Part shown: in pieces, positions 26,497-36,022 of the stretch | How the letters are laid out: each line of letters opens with the position of its first letter | Position numbering within the stretch: the first letter of the stretch is position 1 | NCBI RefSeq assembly: GCF_001307805.1 | Contig: NZ_CP013862.1 | Coordinates: forward strand, 2,046,001 to 2,110,000 | Source: Lentibacillus amyloliquefaciens | GTDB taxonomy: Bacteria; Bacillota; Bacilli; Bacillales; Amphibacillaceae | Length of the DNA: 64,000 nt | Direction: 5' to 3' | The notes under the pieces: model-generated | What the model was told of the DNA's origin: nothing | Databases searched by the model: none | The model's input: only the letters and a program-made list of their open reading frames with translations | Made by a program: the position numbers and the translations under genes

Positions 26497-28626
26497 TTAT
26501 TTTGTGTTTTCAACAACAATTTCGCCATCTTTAACAGCTACATTGACAGTTTCAATTGTTTCTTCTTCCAGAATCAGATCAGTCAGCTGGTCTTCAATCT
26601 TGTCCTGGATAACGCGGCGCAATGGACGTGCACCAAAGCGGCGGTCATAACCAAGCTGAACAAGTTCGTGTTTCGCTTCGTCAGTAACTGAAATGGAAAC
26701 ATCATTCTCTTCAATTGTTTCTTCAAGTTCTGCAAGCATCAAGTCAACAATTTGCAGAAGGCTTTCTTCAGCCAGCTCATTAAATGTGATAATGCTGTCA
26801 AAACGGTTCAGAAACTCGGGTTTGAAATAGGCACTTAAGTTTTCCAGAGTTTGAACTGATTCATGCTCGTCCCGGTTGAAACCGACATTGATTTGCTTAT
26901 CACCGGTTCCGGCGTTACTGGTCATGATGATAACTGTTTCTTTAAAACTTACAGTACGACCGTGCGAATCAGTCAGTTGGCCATCTTCCATGATTTGCAG
27001 GAACATGTTCTGCACGTCAGGATGCGCTTTTTCGATTTCATCCAGCAACAGGATGGAATAAGGGTTGCGGCGCACTTTTTCAGTCAGCTGACCTGCTTCT
27101 TCATGTCCGACATATCCTGGTGGTGAACCGATGATTTTGGATGTTGAATGTTTCTCCATATATTCACTCATATCAAGCCGGATTAGGCTGTCACGTGAAC
27201 CGAACAATTCTTCAGCCAGTGCCTTTGTCAGCTCTGTTTTACCAACACCGGTCGGACCGACAAACAGGAATGATCCAATTGGACGGTATTTCGATTTCAG
27301 TCCTGCACGGCTGCGGCGGACGGCTTTGGCAACTTTTTGTACCGCTTCGTCCTGGCCGATAACTTTCTCACTGAGATTTTTGTCCAAATCACGCATTTTT
27401 TCCTGTTCATCCGTTTGCAGTTTGGTTACCGGGATGCCCGTTTTTTCTTCAACAATCAATTGAATATCGGAAATATCCACATCGGTGACTTGCTCTTCCT
27501 CATTCGCTTTATCCAGTTGCTTTTGCAGCTGAATTTCCTGATAGCGCAGGTGGGCTGCATGTTCATAGTCTTCTTTTTCAGCAGCTGCTTCTTTTTCACG
27601 GACAACTTCATCCAATCGGTTTTGAATGGTATCGGAATCTTTTTCCGCGTTATCGAGATTCAAACGTGAGCCGACCTCATCCATCAGGTCAATCGCTTTG
27701 TCCGGCAGAAAGCGGTCTTGAATATAGCGTTGTGACAATGTGACAAACGCGCGAATCGCTTCATCGGAATAACGGACTTCATGGAATTTTTCATAACGGT
27801 CTTTGATACCGTCCAGAATCTTAAAAGCGTCTTCCAGTGATGGTTCTTTTACCATAATTGGCTGGAAACGGCGTTCAAGAGCGGCATCTTTTTCAATTTG
27901 ACGATACTCTTTCAAAGTTGTCGCACCGATTAATTGCAGTTCACCGCGGGCCAGTGCAGGTTTCAAAATATTGCCGGCGTCCATTTGTGAGCTTTCAGCG
28001 GTGCCTGCTCCAACCAACTGATGGATTTCGTCTACAAACAGGATGACATTTTGGCGTTCCTGCATTTCTTGAACAAGCTGTTTCATCCGTTCTTCAAACT
28101 GACCGCGCATGCTCGTATTGGCAACGAGTGATGCGACATCGAGCAGATAGATTTCTTTATCCATCAGTTTAGCCGGCACTTTACCTTCCGTAATTTTAAG
28201 GGCGAGTCCTTCGGCAATAGCTGTTTTACCGACACCGGCTTCACCAATCAGAACCGGATTATTTTTGTTCCGGCGGTTTAGTGTTTCAATCGTACGTTTC
28301 ACTTCGTTGTCACGTCCGATTATCGGGTCAACCAGGCCGGCGCGTGCTGCATTTGTTACGTTTTTGCCGAGCTGATCAAGCAAGCCATTGTTCCCGGAAC
28401 CTTGCTGTGTTTGTGTACCGGTGAATCCTTGACCTTGCTGACCATTGCCTTGGAAAAATTTATTGGCAAAATCGCCTTGTTGGCCTCCCTGGCCATTACC
28501 ACTCATCATGCTTCCCTGAATTTCGCGGAAACATTGATTGCATAGATGCATATTCATACGTTCATTGTTTATTTGCATTGAGACGTTAATTGATGCTGGA
28601 CGAATACCACAATTTTGACATTGCAT
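26497..28626 (-). CDS. clpE: ATP-dependent unfoldase ClpE
   Basis: A 709-residue Hsp100/Clp ATPase that feeds damaged proteins to ClpP. The N-terminus has the ClpE zinc finger (C3, C6, C29, C32), then a Gln/Gly-rich linker, the first AAA+ domain with GEAGVGKT (about 128-135), a UVR-like helical segment ([17 protein letters not shown]), the second AAA+ domain with GPTGVGKTE, and a C-terminal D2 small domain. Two CtsR boxes in the promoter indicate heat-shock control, as for B. subtilis clpE. Confidence 0.96.
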   Translation of the reverse strand: MQCQNCGIRPASINVSMQINNERMNMHLCNQCFREIQGSMMSGNGQGGQQGDFANKFFQGNGQQGQGFTGTQTQQGSGNNGLLDQLGKNVTNAARAGLVDPIIGRDNEVKRTIETLNRRNKNNPVLIGEAGVGKTAIAEGLALKITEGKVPAKLMDKEIYLLDVASLVANTSMRGQFEERMKQLVQEMQERQNVILFVDEIHQLVGAGTAESSQMDAGNILKPALARGELQLIGATTLKEYRQIEKDAALERRFQPIMVKEPSLEDAFKILDGIKDRYEKFHEVRYSDEAIRAFVTLSQRYIQDRFLPDKAIDLMDEVGSRLNLDNAEKDSDTIQNRLDEVVREKEAAAEKEDYEHAAHLRYQEIQLQKQLDKANEEEQVTDVDISDIQLIVEEKTGIPVTKLQTDEQEKMRDLDKNLSEKVIGQDEAVQKVAKAVRRSRAGLKSKYRPIGSFLFVGPTGVGKTELTKALAEELFGSRDSLIRLDMSEYMEKHSTSKIIGSPPGYVGHEEAGQLTEKVRRNPYSILLLDEIEKAHPDVQNMFLQIMEDGQLTDSHGRTVSFKETVIIMTSNAGTGDKQINVGFNRDEHESVQTLENLSAYFKPEFLNRFDSIITFNELAEESLLQIVDLMLAELEETIEENDVSISVTDEAKHELVQLGYDRRFGARPLRRVIQDKIEDQLTDLILEEETIETVNVAVKDGEIVVENTK

Positions 28627-28671
28627 ACTGTAATTCCTCCTTAAATTGGAATCTATAATAAAAGGTTTGAC

Positions 28672-28688
28672 TTTGACTATCTTTGACC
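28672..28688 (-). promoter_or_regulatory. CtsR box 1 of clpE
   Basis: The minus strand reads GGTCAAA-GAT-AGTCAAA, a perfect match to the CtsR heptad repeat RGTCAAA-NAN-RGTCAAA. A further half-site GTCAAA directly abuts it at 28666-28671. Confidence 0.9.
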
Positions 28689-28698
28689 TTTGATTCTT

Positions 28699-28727
28699 AT
28701 TATACTCTGACCTTCTTTGACTTTCAA
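28699..28727 (-). promoter_or_regulatory. Sigma-A promoter of clpE
   Basis: TTGAAA (28722-28727) and TATAAT (28699-28704), 17-bp spacing, minus strand. Confidence 0.85.
28706..28722 (-). promoter_or_regulatory. CtsR box 2 of clpE
   Basis: The minus strand reads AGTCAAA-GAA-GGTCAGA, one mismatch from the CtsR consensus, placed between the -35 and -10 elements. Confidence 0.85.
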
Positions 28728-28859
28728 GTGTTTTTACTCAATTTTTTTGGAAAAATATTTACGCAGCAAACGCCATGCGTGCAAGGGATTCAACGTGAAT
28801 AGCGAACGCTTTGATCAAACAATTATTCCAATGAAAAAGGTCTCTCTATTCCTATTAAC

Positions 28860-28900
28860 TCAAAAGGGCTGCCCTAAACATAGGACAGCCCTTCTTTTTT
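28860..28900. terminator. Terminator downstream of the acyl-CoA synthetase gene
   Basis: Stem AAGGGCTGYCCT / AGGACAGCCCTT with flanking A/T runs; overlaps the gene's stop codon. Confidence 0.7.
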
Positions 28901-30482
28901 AATTTGTCGCCTTTTCTTTTTGTCTTAATTCCACGCGTCTGATTTTGCCTGATGTTGTTTTCGGCAATTCATCGATAAACTCGATTTTTCTCGGATATTT
29001 ATATGGTGCGGTCAAGTTTTTAACCTGTTCCTGCAAGTTTCTGACCAAATCCGGATCGTCAGGATTGATGCTGTTCTGAAGCACGATATAAGCCTTGACG
29101 ACATTGCCGCGGACCTCGTCTGGACTGGCTACAACCGCACATTCCTGTACAAATGGATGTTTAACCAATGCATCTTCAACTTCAAACGGACCGATGGTGT
29201 AACCGGAACTGATGATAATATCATCACTGCGCCCTTCAAACCAGAAGTAGCCTTCTTCGTCCTTCCATGCCTGGTCACCCGTTACATAATAATCGCCGCG
29301 GTGAGACATCTGCGTCCTCTCAGGATCCTTGTAATATTCACGGAATAATGCAGGACTGTCAAGTTTGACTGCAATATCGCCGATTTCATTGGCAGGCACC
29401 GGGATTCCATCTTCATCAATAATATCCACATCGTTACCGGGTGTCGGTTTCCCCATTGAGCCCGGTTTCACTTTGGTGTCTTTAAGGAAGCCAAGCAATA
29501 AAGTATTTTCCGTTTGACCATAACCATCACGAACCGTTATATCAAAATACTTCCGGAAGGTATCGATGACTTCGCGGTTGAGAGGTTCACCTGCTGAAAC
29601 AGCACTGTGCAAAGCGGGCAGCTGATAAGCGTCAAGGTTATCAACTTTAGCCATCAGGCGGTACTCGGTCGGTGTACAGCACAATACATTAATATCTTCA
29701 TCCTGCAGCAGTCCGAGATAAGTTTTCGGGTCAAATTTGCCAAGATATACAAAACCGGTTGCACCTGAACCGAGCACTGACAGAAATGGACTCCAAATCC
29801 ATTTTTGCCAGCCCGGACCAGCTGTTGCCCAAACTTTGTCACCTTCATTAATCGAAAGCCAGTTTTCCGGTGCGGTTTTCAGGTGGGCAAATCCCCAACC
29901 GTGGGTATGTACAACTGCTTTTGGATTGCCCGTTGTGCCTGAGGTGTACGACAAAAACGCCGTATCGTCTTTGGTTGTTCCAGCCATGTCCAGCTGATCT
30001 GAAGCTTCCTCTTTTAGTTCATCAAGATTGTTCCAGCCATCAACGGATTGTCCGACCGAAAATAAACTGAGCTCGTCAAATTCATTAACACCTTCAAATT
30101 GGGCCACATACGGATAGTAACTAACGACCGCGCTGACTTCACCATGACTGATCCGGTATTGGAGATCTTTCGTCTTCAGCATCTCCGAACTTGGGATCAC
30201 CACGAGTCCTGCCTTTAGTGCTGCCAGATACGTTTCATAAGCTTCAATCAGCCGCGGAATCATCACAAGGACTTTGTCGCCTTTCTTCAGCCCTTTACTT
30301 TTGAAAATGTTGCCAATTTTGCTGACATTTTCGAGTAAGTCTTCATATGTAATTTGTTTTGAGTTGCCTTTATCATCTTTCCAGACCAGTGCATTTCTGG
30401 ATGGGTTTTTGGAGGTGAAATGTTCCATTTCCATAACGATATTGTACTCTTCAGGCGCAATTAAGTCCTCTTTATTCATCAT
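28899..30482 (-). CDS. Acyl-CoA synthetase (medium-chain/acetate type, AMP-forming)
   Basis: A 527-residue ANL-superfamily ligase that activates a carboxylate with ATP and CoA. It shows the P-loop-like YTSGTTGNPKAVVHTHG, the adenylate motif DGYGQTENTLL, the hinge region YVTGDQAWKDEEGYFWFEGRSDD, and the catalytic lysine in PKTTSGKIRRVELR. Best matches are the AcsA/YtcI/MbcS-type enzymes rather than long-chain FadD. The adjacent ATG (30479) is a possible alternative start. Chain length is not determined. Confidence 0.88.
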   Translation of the reverse strand: MMNKEDLIAPEEYNIVMEMEHFTSKNPSRNALVWKDDKGNSKQITYEDLLENVSKIGNIFKSKGLKKGDKVLVMIPRLIEAYETYLAALKAGLVVIPSSEMLKTKDLQYRISHGEVSAVVSYYPYVAQFEGVNEFDELSLFSVGQSVDGWNNLDELKEEASDQLDMAGTTKDDTAFLSYTSGTTGNPKAVVHTHGWGFAHLKTAPENWLSINEGDKVWATAGPGWQKWIWSPFLSVLGSGATGFVYLGKFDPKTYLGLLQDEDINVLCCTPTEYRLMAKVDNLDAYQLPALHSAVSAGEPLNREVIDTFRKYFDITVRDGYGQTENTLLLGFLKDTKVKPGSMGKPTPGNDVDIIDEDGIPVPANEIGDIAVKLDSPALFREYYKDPERTQMSHRGDYYVTGDQAWKDEEGYFWFEGRSDDIIISSGYTIGPFEVEDALVKHPFVQECAVVASPDEVRGNVVKAYIVLQNSINPDDPDLVRNLQEQVKNLTAPYKYPRKIEFIDELPKTTSGKIRRVELRQKEKATN

Positions 30483-30656
30483 ATCAGCTCCAATTCGGAT
30501 TTCCTTTAGTATATCAGAATTGAACTAAAATTTGAATAAGTGCTTTTGTTTTCTGGAAGAAGACAGGAGACTTGCCTGAATCAACAAAATAAAAAATAAA
30601 AGATATTGAGACATAAATAAAACAATCTATTCTGAATAGGAATAATATACAGCTCT

Positions 30657-30778
30657 AGCGGAGGAAATATACGTAGACTCCTGCGGGAAAGAAGGCATAG
30701 GTGAGACCCCGCAGAACGGAGTTCGAGGAGGCTCACCAGCCGCCCGCGGAAAGCGAAGTATATTTCCGGAGCGGGTTA
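30657..30778 (-). repeat. Dispersed GC-rich repeat, module 1, inverted copy
   Basis: Runs from AGCGGAGGAAATATACG through ACTCCTGCGGGAAAG, GGTGAGACCCCGCAG and GAGGCTCACCAGCCGCCCGC to GAAGTATATTTCCGGAGCGGG. It carries clear terminal inverted repeats, GGAAATATAC and GTATATTTCC. It fills most of the gap 30483-30853, which has no gene. Confidence 0.78.
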
Positions 30779-30853
30779 TATGCGCAAATTTAAGTTCGGA
30801 ACTCTTTTATTACAAACACTTTTATCCCAGCCTCTTTCTTCATGCACAAATTA

Positions 30854-31648
30854 TCAATAACCATAGATCGGCTGTGGCAGATTATCCTTCAGCACCAGAT
30901 GGTCGAGACTTTTGAACTGATAGCCCTGTTTTTTCATTTCCGTAATCAATTTGTCCAGCGCTTTGGCATTATCGGACGACACTGTATGCAGCAAAATAAT
31001 CGCTCCCGGATGAATATGATCCATAACATTTTCGTATGCATGCCGCCAGCCTTTCTGGTCACCCCAATCGACAAATGCCAACGACCAGAATATATGAGTG
31101 TAGCCCAGTTCATTTGCCCACTTTAATGTTTTTTCACTGAACATGCCACGCGGTGGGCGCAAATACTTGATTTCCTTCTGCTCAGAAACCTCAGCAACCG
31201 CTTGTTCCAGCGTCTCGAGCTCTTTCTTCATTTTATCTTTCGTAACAACTGTTAGATCGGGATGATGATACGAATGATTCCCGATAATATGCCCGTCTTC
31301 TGCCATCCGTTCAACAAGTTCGGGTTCACTCTCCACATAATGACCTGTGAGGAAAAACGCAGCCGGAACATCATGCTTCTTCAACACATCGAGAACCTCA
31401 TCCGTGTAACCTTTCTCATAACCGTTATCAAATGTCAGATAAACTGTTTTCTTTTTAGATTCATCAGCATAGTAAGCATCATGCTTTTCGAGAATCTGTT
31501 TGTACTTGCCGATATCCGGAAGTTGATGATCATCATTCTTTTTAAATCCCCATCCATACCCGCTTGCCGCCTCGCTGGCATCTGCAGGCGGGGCAAAGGC
31601 AAGTAACAACAGAATGAATGTCAGTGCCATAGCCATATAGTTTTGCAT
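30854..31648 (-). CDS. pdaA: Delta-lactam-biosynthetic de-N-acetylase PdaA
   Basis: A secreted polysaccharide deacetylase of about 264 residues that removes the N-acetyl group from muramic acid to form muramic delta-lactam in spore cortex. It has a signal peptide (residues 1-25), the NodB motif 1 variant TFDNGYE typical of PdaA, the zinc ligands in GNHSYHHPDL, RPPRGMFS, and the late motif ILLHT. The ATG at 31648 follows AGGTGG. It agrees with the yfjS position in B. subtilis near yfkD and shows that cortex maturation is present. Confidence 0.93.
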   Translation of the reverse strand: MQNYMAMALTFILLLLAFAPPADASEAASGYGWGFKKNDDHQLPDIGKYKQILEKHDAYYADESKKKTVYLTFDNGYEKGYTDEVLDVLKKHDVPAAFFLTGHYVESEPELVERMAEDGHIIGNHSYHHPDLTVVTKDKMKKELETLEQAVAEVSEQKEIKYLRPPRGMFSEKTLKWANELGYTHIFWSLAFVDWGDQKGWRHAYENVMDHIHPGAIILLHTVSSDNAKALDKLITEMKKQGYQFKSLDHLVLKDNLPQPIYGY

Positions 31649-31735
31649 TCCACAGCCCACCTGTTTTTCCCTTACTTTGCTCGTCTGCAGAGATTTTTAT
31701 GCATATATAGCGGTATCACTTTGACAATTCCCCTT

Positions 31736-33046
31736 TTACAAAATCATTGCCGCGATCCAGCCAAATACCACCAGCGGAATATTGAAGTGAAGAAACGTCG
31801 GAACACACGTATCCCAGATGTGGTGATGCTTGCCATCAGCATTCAGCCCGGATGTCGGACCAAGTGTACTGTCTGAAGCCGGCGAACCAGCGTCACCCAA
31901 CGCGCCTGCAGTTCCAATCAATGAAGCGGTCGCAAGCGGCGAAAAGCCTGCCGCTACACAAATTGGCACAAACAATGCTGCGAGAATCGGAATTGTCCCA
32001 AATGAAGACCCGATACCAATTGTGACAACGAGCCCGACAAGCAGTAATACAAGTGCAATAAGTGCCTTGTTATCACTAAGAAAGCCTGATGACACTTCCA
32101 CAAGCGCACTGACCGCACCTGTGTCTTCCAAAACTTTACCAAATCCGGATGCCACCAGCATGACGAATGCGATTTGTCCCATCATCGCGATCCCGTCGGC
32201 CATCACCTGATCACCTTTTTTAAATGGAACAACGACAAGGCCAAACATTAACACCAGACCTGTCAACGCACCGGCTATCAAGTTTTGGAAAACCACCTGC
32301 ACGACTAATGCACCGAGAATCGCAACGAGTGTTAATGCATGTTTACGGTTAAAAGAAACCTTCTCCGCTGGCGGCGCTGTGAAATTAACCTCACTTCCGC
32401 CGGCACCCGGAACTGATTCACGGTCTTTTCGATACGTAATAAATATCGCAATTAATAAGCCCACAATCATTCCAGCACCCGGAATCAGCATAGCCTGTGC
32501 TGTCTGGGTGATTGTGATGTCAGTTCCATTTTCAACCATTCCGTTTTGTATGGTTTCGTGAAAAAGCAATCCGAATCCGGCCGGGATCATGACATACGGC
32601 GCTTTCAGACCAAATGTCAATGCAGCCGCAACGCCGCGCCGGTCCACTTTCATATCATCAAATAATTTTAATAATGGCGGAATTAATATTGGTATAAATG
32701 CAATATGAACCGGAACCACATTTTGAGATAAAGATGCCACACCGGCAATCGCCAGCACCATTATCGTTTTCTTCCCAGTCAACATTCTGATTAAAAAATT
32801 TACTAGTATCGTTGTAATGCCTGTATAGCTGATCGCCACGGCAAAAGCACCGAGCAAAATATAACTTAGCGCTGTGCTCGCCTGGTCACCCATACCGCTG
32901 ACCATCAAATCAATTGATTCAATGATTGTCAATCCGGACATAAGCCCTGCTGTAATTGCTGCAGCGATAATCGAAATAATAACGTTAACTCTCAGCAGAC
33001 TGAGAACCGTCAGCACTAACACTGATATAAGTACAACCCACTCCAT
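31736..33046 (-). CDS. YuiF-type Na+/H+ antiporter-family transporter
   Basis: A 436-residue integral membrane protein with about 11-12 hydrophobic segments, resembling YuiF and the NhaC-like Na+/H+ antiporter family (COG2056). The motifs SLSQNVVPVHIAFIPILIPP and GTAGALGDAGSPASD are characteristic. Some relatives are annotated as amino-acid transporters, so the substrate is open. The ATG at 33046 follows GAGGGGAAGCGAAC. A palindrome covers its -10 region. Confidence 0.82.
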   Translation of the reverse strand: MEWVVLISVLVLTVLSLLRVNVIISIIAAAITAGLMSGLTIIESIDLMVSGMGDQASTALSYILLGAFAVAISYTGITTILVNFLIRMLTGKKTIMVLAIAGVASLSQNVVPVHIAFIPILIPPLLKLFDDMKVDRRGVAAALTFGLKAPYVMIPAGFGLLFHETIQNGMVENGTDITITQTAQAMLIPGAGMIVGLLIAIFITYRKDRESVPGAGGSEVNFTAPPAEKVSFNRKHALTLVAILGALVVQVVFQNLIAGALTGLVLMFGLVVVPFKKGDQVMADGIAMMGQIAFVMLVASGFGKVLEDTGAVSALVEVSSGFLSDNKALIALVLLLVGLVVTIGIGSSFGTIPILAALFVPICVAAGFSPLATASLIGTAGALGDAGSPASDSTLGPTSGLNADGKHHHIWDTCVPTFLHFNIPLVVFGWIAAMIL

Positions 33047-33079
33047 GTTCGCTTCCCCTCTTTTCTCTCTTAAGCAATA

Positions 33080-33115
33080 CTTTATCATGATAAAGCATTA
33101 AAGCAAGAAAATCAA
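33080..33115 (-). promoter_or_regulatory. Promoter of the YuiF-like gene with palindromic operator
   Basis: TTGATT (33110-33115) and TATCAT (33087-33092), 17 bp apart on the minus strand. A perfect 16-bp palindrome CTTTATCATGATAAAG (33080-33095) overlaps the -10, suggesting a repressor site. The regulator is not identified. Confidence 0.6.
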
Positions 33116-33286
33116 CCCTGTTTCTGAAATTTTTTTAGGAATATCATTTCAGGCTTGCTATGGGGCAACTTAAAGAGAGCGGATCAGATGAAGTGGCTCC
33201 CCCGCCTGACGTTTCGCAACTCCGACGATGTTTTGTTACTCGGGCTGATATCACACTTGTTCCTGTCGATACCTTGCCCTTTCTGT

Positions 33287-33323
33287 TAAAAATCCCCTGC
33301 CGGACATTTTCCGACAGGGGATT
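33287..33323 (-). terminator. Terminator of yfkD
   Basis: Stem AATCCCCTGTCGG / CCGGCAGGGGATT (one mismatch) followed by T5 on the minus strand. Between it and 33047 I see no gene. Confidence 0.85.
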
Positions 33324-33332
33324 CAGCTATAC

Positions 33333-34124
33333 TTACTTCAAATTAAAGGAAAATGATACATGATCCTGGATTGGCACCCATGCGCCGATTCCTTGTTTGG
33401 TGACATTTTTGACCACGATTGATTTACTCGAGCCTTTTAACTGAAAATATACTTCACCAAACGTTACTTGTCCCCGTTCGTTAACTGCAGGAGCATAAGC
33501 CTGCAGTTCGCCATATTTTTTGGCAGGAACGCTATAGGCATTTTCTTTTTTCGTGTTCTGACCGATGACAGTCGAATAAGCAAGCGGCAGTTTAATTTTA
33601 TCCTGCGCCTCAAGCAGCATCATTTTTTTAACATCATCGGGGTTGGTAATTTTGTTTGTTAATGCGCCTTTAACTTCTTGCTTATTCTGCTGCGAGTATT
33701 GCATTTTCTTCTCAGATTCTCCGCCGATATTGTTCAGTTCATTGGTATTGATGTTTTGATACTCCCAGTTGATATTCGTTTCATCCGATTTATAGTTCAG
33801 CGGCCATCTCCCGATATAAACCATGCCGCGGTAGCCAAACGCAATCGGCGAGGGGTTGATTGATGTTTCATTCAGCATCTTGATAAGATCGGGGTTTTCG
33901 ATCGCTGCGTCAACGCCGTCAATCAGCTCCTGTGTCAATTCACTTGGCTCCACAACTTCCTGATCCTCTGTCGAATTTGGGAATGTATTTTCTTTTGATA
34001 TATTCAACACGTGGTTCGGAACCTCAAATTCTTTATTGGACGATTCTTCTTCTTCGGCAAGAGCATTAACCGGAGTAAATATGAGCAATATCAGTAAAAC
34101 AACAAAACAAAAACGTCTATTCAT
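33333..34124 (-). CDS. yfkD: YfkD-like secreted protein
   Basis: A 263-residue exported protein, with a signal peptide (residues 1-23, MNRRFCFVVLLILLIF then A-rich) and no later membrane segment. NVSKENTFPN-like and PSPIAFGYRGMVYIGRWPLNY segments match the YfkD family, function unknown. The ATG at 34124 is 9 bp from AAAGGA. Placement near pdaA and yfkF supports the name. There is no lipobox cysteine. Confidence 0.8.
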   Translation of the reverse strand: MNRRFCFVVLLILLIFTPVNALAEEEESSNKEFEVPNHVLNISKENTFPNSTEDQEVVEPSELTQELIDGVDAAIENPDLIKMLNETSINPSPIAFGYRGMVYIGRWPLNYKSDETNINWEYQNINTNELNNIGGESEKKMQYSQQNKQEVKGALTNKITNPDDVKKMMLLEAQDKIKLPLAYSTVIGQNTKKENAYSVPAKKYGELQAYAPAVNERGQVTFGEVYFQLKGSSKSIVVKNVTKQGIGAWVPIQDHVSFSFNLK

Positions 34125-34257
34125 GTGTCCCATTCCTTTCAATATCTGACTTTAGCGGCCTGGTGCGGAACTTACGCACGCATCACACTACATAACAGAT
34201 ATTTCAGCTTTTAACCGTAGTTTTTTCGGACACATGAATATTATACCTTGTAAAATT

Positions 34258-34650
34258 TCACCGGCTTAGTTCGACCGATTCCAGTGTTTCTTCTATATGA
34301 ATGCTGTCTTCAACCGAACGGACCATTGAGCAATTTTTTCTTGCCAGGGCCAAATTTTTGTACAGTTTTTCATCATCCAGATGGTACCCTTTAATCACAT
34401 AATGCAGATCAATCCGTTCGATTCGATTAGCTTCATCCGGGTTGCGCTTTACTTCGGCTGTCACTTTCATATCTGCTGCTTCCATCCGCTGCTTGTTTAA
34501 AATTTTACGGAAAACAGATGCACTGCAGCCGGCGATTGAGGCAACCATCAATTGGTATGGACGGAAACCATGCTCCGCGTTCCCTGAAATGTCGAGCTGC
34601 CCGTATTCAAATTCAGTGCGCAAACCTTCTTCTTTTAAATGAAATTCCAT
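34258..34650 (-). CDS. OsmC/Ohr family protein
   Basis: A 130-residue OsmC-fold protein, a family of thiol-dependent peroxidases. The two redox cysteines are in IAGCSASVF and RKNCSMVRS, the expected positions on the dimer interface. It begins MEFHLKEEGL after AGGAGTGTCGTCATT. It stands alone, divergent from the yfkF-type gene. The exact peroxide substrate is not known. Confidence 0.85.
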   Translation of the reverse strand: MEFHLKEEGLRTEFEYGQLDISGNAEHGFRPYQLMVASIAGCSASVFRKILNKQRMEAADMKVTAEVKRNPDEANRIERIDLHYVIKGYHLDDEKLYKNLALARKNCSMVRSVEDSIHIEETLESVELSR

Positions 34651-34804
34651 AATGACGACACTCCTCTTTATGATAATACTTCTTATTATTTACCCTTAAT
34701 GCTATATCATAATGCTCCTTTTAATGAAGTAATTTGAATTGACCTCCCCCGGGAAAAGAATTACATTGTATGGAACAGAATGAATGGTGGAAGGTGAAAA
34801 TGCG

Positions 34805-35977
34805 ATGGTATCTGCTCAAACAAGATTTTACATTTTAATTGCACTCGTTTTCGTATCCGGATTCTCTCAAGGTATGATCCTTCCATTACTGTCAATTATT
34901 CTTGAGCAAGATGGGGTATCCTCTTCTGTCAACGGACTTCATGCGACCGGGTTGTACATTGGCATATTGATTGCGTCGCCTTTCATGGAAAAACCAATGC
35001 GCCGCTTCGGCTTCAAACCGGTAATTGTTGCCGGCGGAATGCTTGTCTTTATTTCCCTGGCTTTATTTCCGTTCTGGCAGGCTTTATGGTTCTGGTTTAT
35101 TCTGCGTGTCATCATCGGAATCGGTGATAATATGCTCCATTTCGCCACGCAAACGTGGATCACCACTACCAGTCCTATCGAAAAACGCGGGAAAAATATT
35201 TCATTCTATGGATTATCATTCGGTCTCGGTTTTACAGTCGGGCCGCTGATGACCCGGCTATTGGAGATTAATCAGGCTTTGCCGTTTCTCGTATCGGCGT
35301 TTTTGAGCATGCTCGTCTGGTCAATGACGTTTTTCATCCGAAATAAAATGCCTGAGGATGATGATGTTCACTCCCGCAGCAGTTCAAGTTCAATTACACG
35401 GTTCATACAAACCGGAAAGCTTGCTTGGGTGGCGATACTTCCGGCATTTGGGTATGGTTTTCTGGAAGCGACATTGCACGGGATTTTCCCGATTTATGGT
35501 CTCAGAATCGGCCATGATGTAAATATCCTGTCGTTAATTATTCCTTTTTTTGCAGGGGCAAGCATTGTTACACAAATTCCTTTAGGTATATTAAGTGACC
35601 GTGTCGGCAGACGTAAAATTCTGCTCACTGTGATTGGAGGCGGCATTCTCGCTTTTCTGTTTGCGGCTTCATTTGAAGAATCCGCCGCAGCACTGTTTAT
35701 TTCGTTTGCCGTCTCCGGTATGCTCGTCGGTTCCCTGTATTCACTGAGCATTGCTTACATGACCGATATGGTGCCGGCTTCACTTTTACCTGCAGGCAAC
35801 CTGATGACAGGGATAGCATTTAGTTTCGGAAGCTTGACCGGCCCGTATCTCGGCGGTTTATTTATTGACCTGTTTCCTGAGGTTTCCTTTTTCTTTTGTA
35901 TTATTTTGATGCTCATCATATTGTTTGCAGTCATCTTTTTCAAAAAAGATACACGGCCAGAGCCGAATTATAAGTAA
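34805..35977 (+). CDS. yfkF: MFS transporter (YfkF-like)
   Basis: A 390-residue major facilitator with 12 predicted membrane segments. The central loop is charged and serine-rich (DDDVHSRSSSSS), and the loop DRVGRRK between helices 8 and 9 matches the MFS signature. The ATG at 34805 is 8 bp from AAGGTG. Synteny with yfkD, yfkH and yfkJ suggests YfkF. It is probably a drug or metabolite exporter; substrate unknown. Confidence 0.83.
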   Translation: MVSAQTRFYILIALVFVSGFSQGMILPLLSIILEQDGVSSSVNGLHATGLYIGILIASPFMEKPMRRFGFKPVIVAGGMLVFISLALFPFWQALWFWFILRVIIGIGDNMLHFATQTWITTTSPIEKRGKNISFYGLSFGLGFTVGPLMTRLLEINQALPFLVSAFLSMLVWSMTFFIRNKMPEDDDVHSRSSSSSITRFIQTGKLAWVAILPAFGYGFLEATLHGIFPIYGLRIGHDVNILSLIIPFFAGASIVTQIPLGILSDRVGRRKILLTVIGGGILAFLFAASFEESAAALFISFAVSGMLVGSLYSLSIAYMTDMVPASLLPAGNLMTGIAFSFGSLTGPYLGGLFIDLFPEVSFFFCIILMLIILFAVIFFKKDTRPEPNYK

Positions 35978-35986
35978 AAAGAAGAT

Positions 35987-36021
35987 AAGAAAGCTGCCAC
36001 ATCCAAATGGCAGCTTTCTTA
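35987..36021. terminator. Bidirectional terminator between yfkF and yfkH
   Basis: AAGAAAGCTGCCA / TGGCAGCTTTCTT between convergent genes. Confidence 0.8.
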
Positions 36022-36022
36022 C

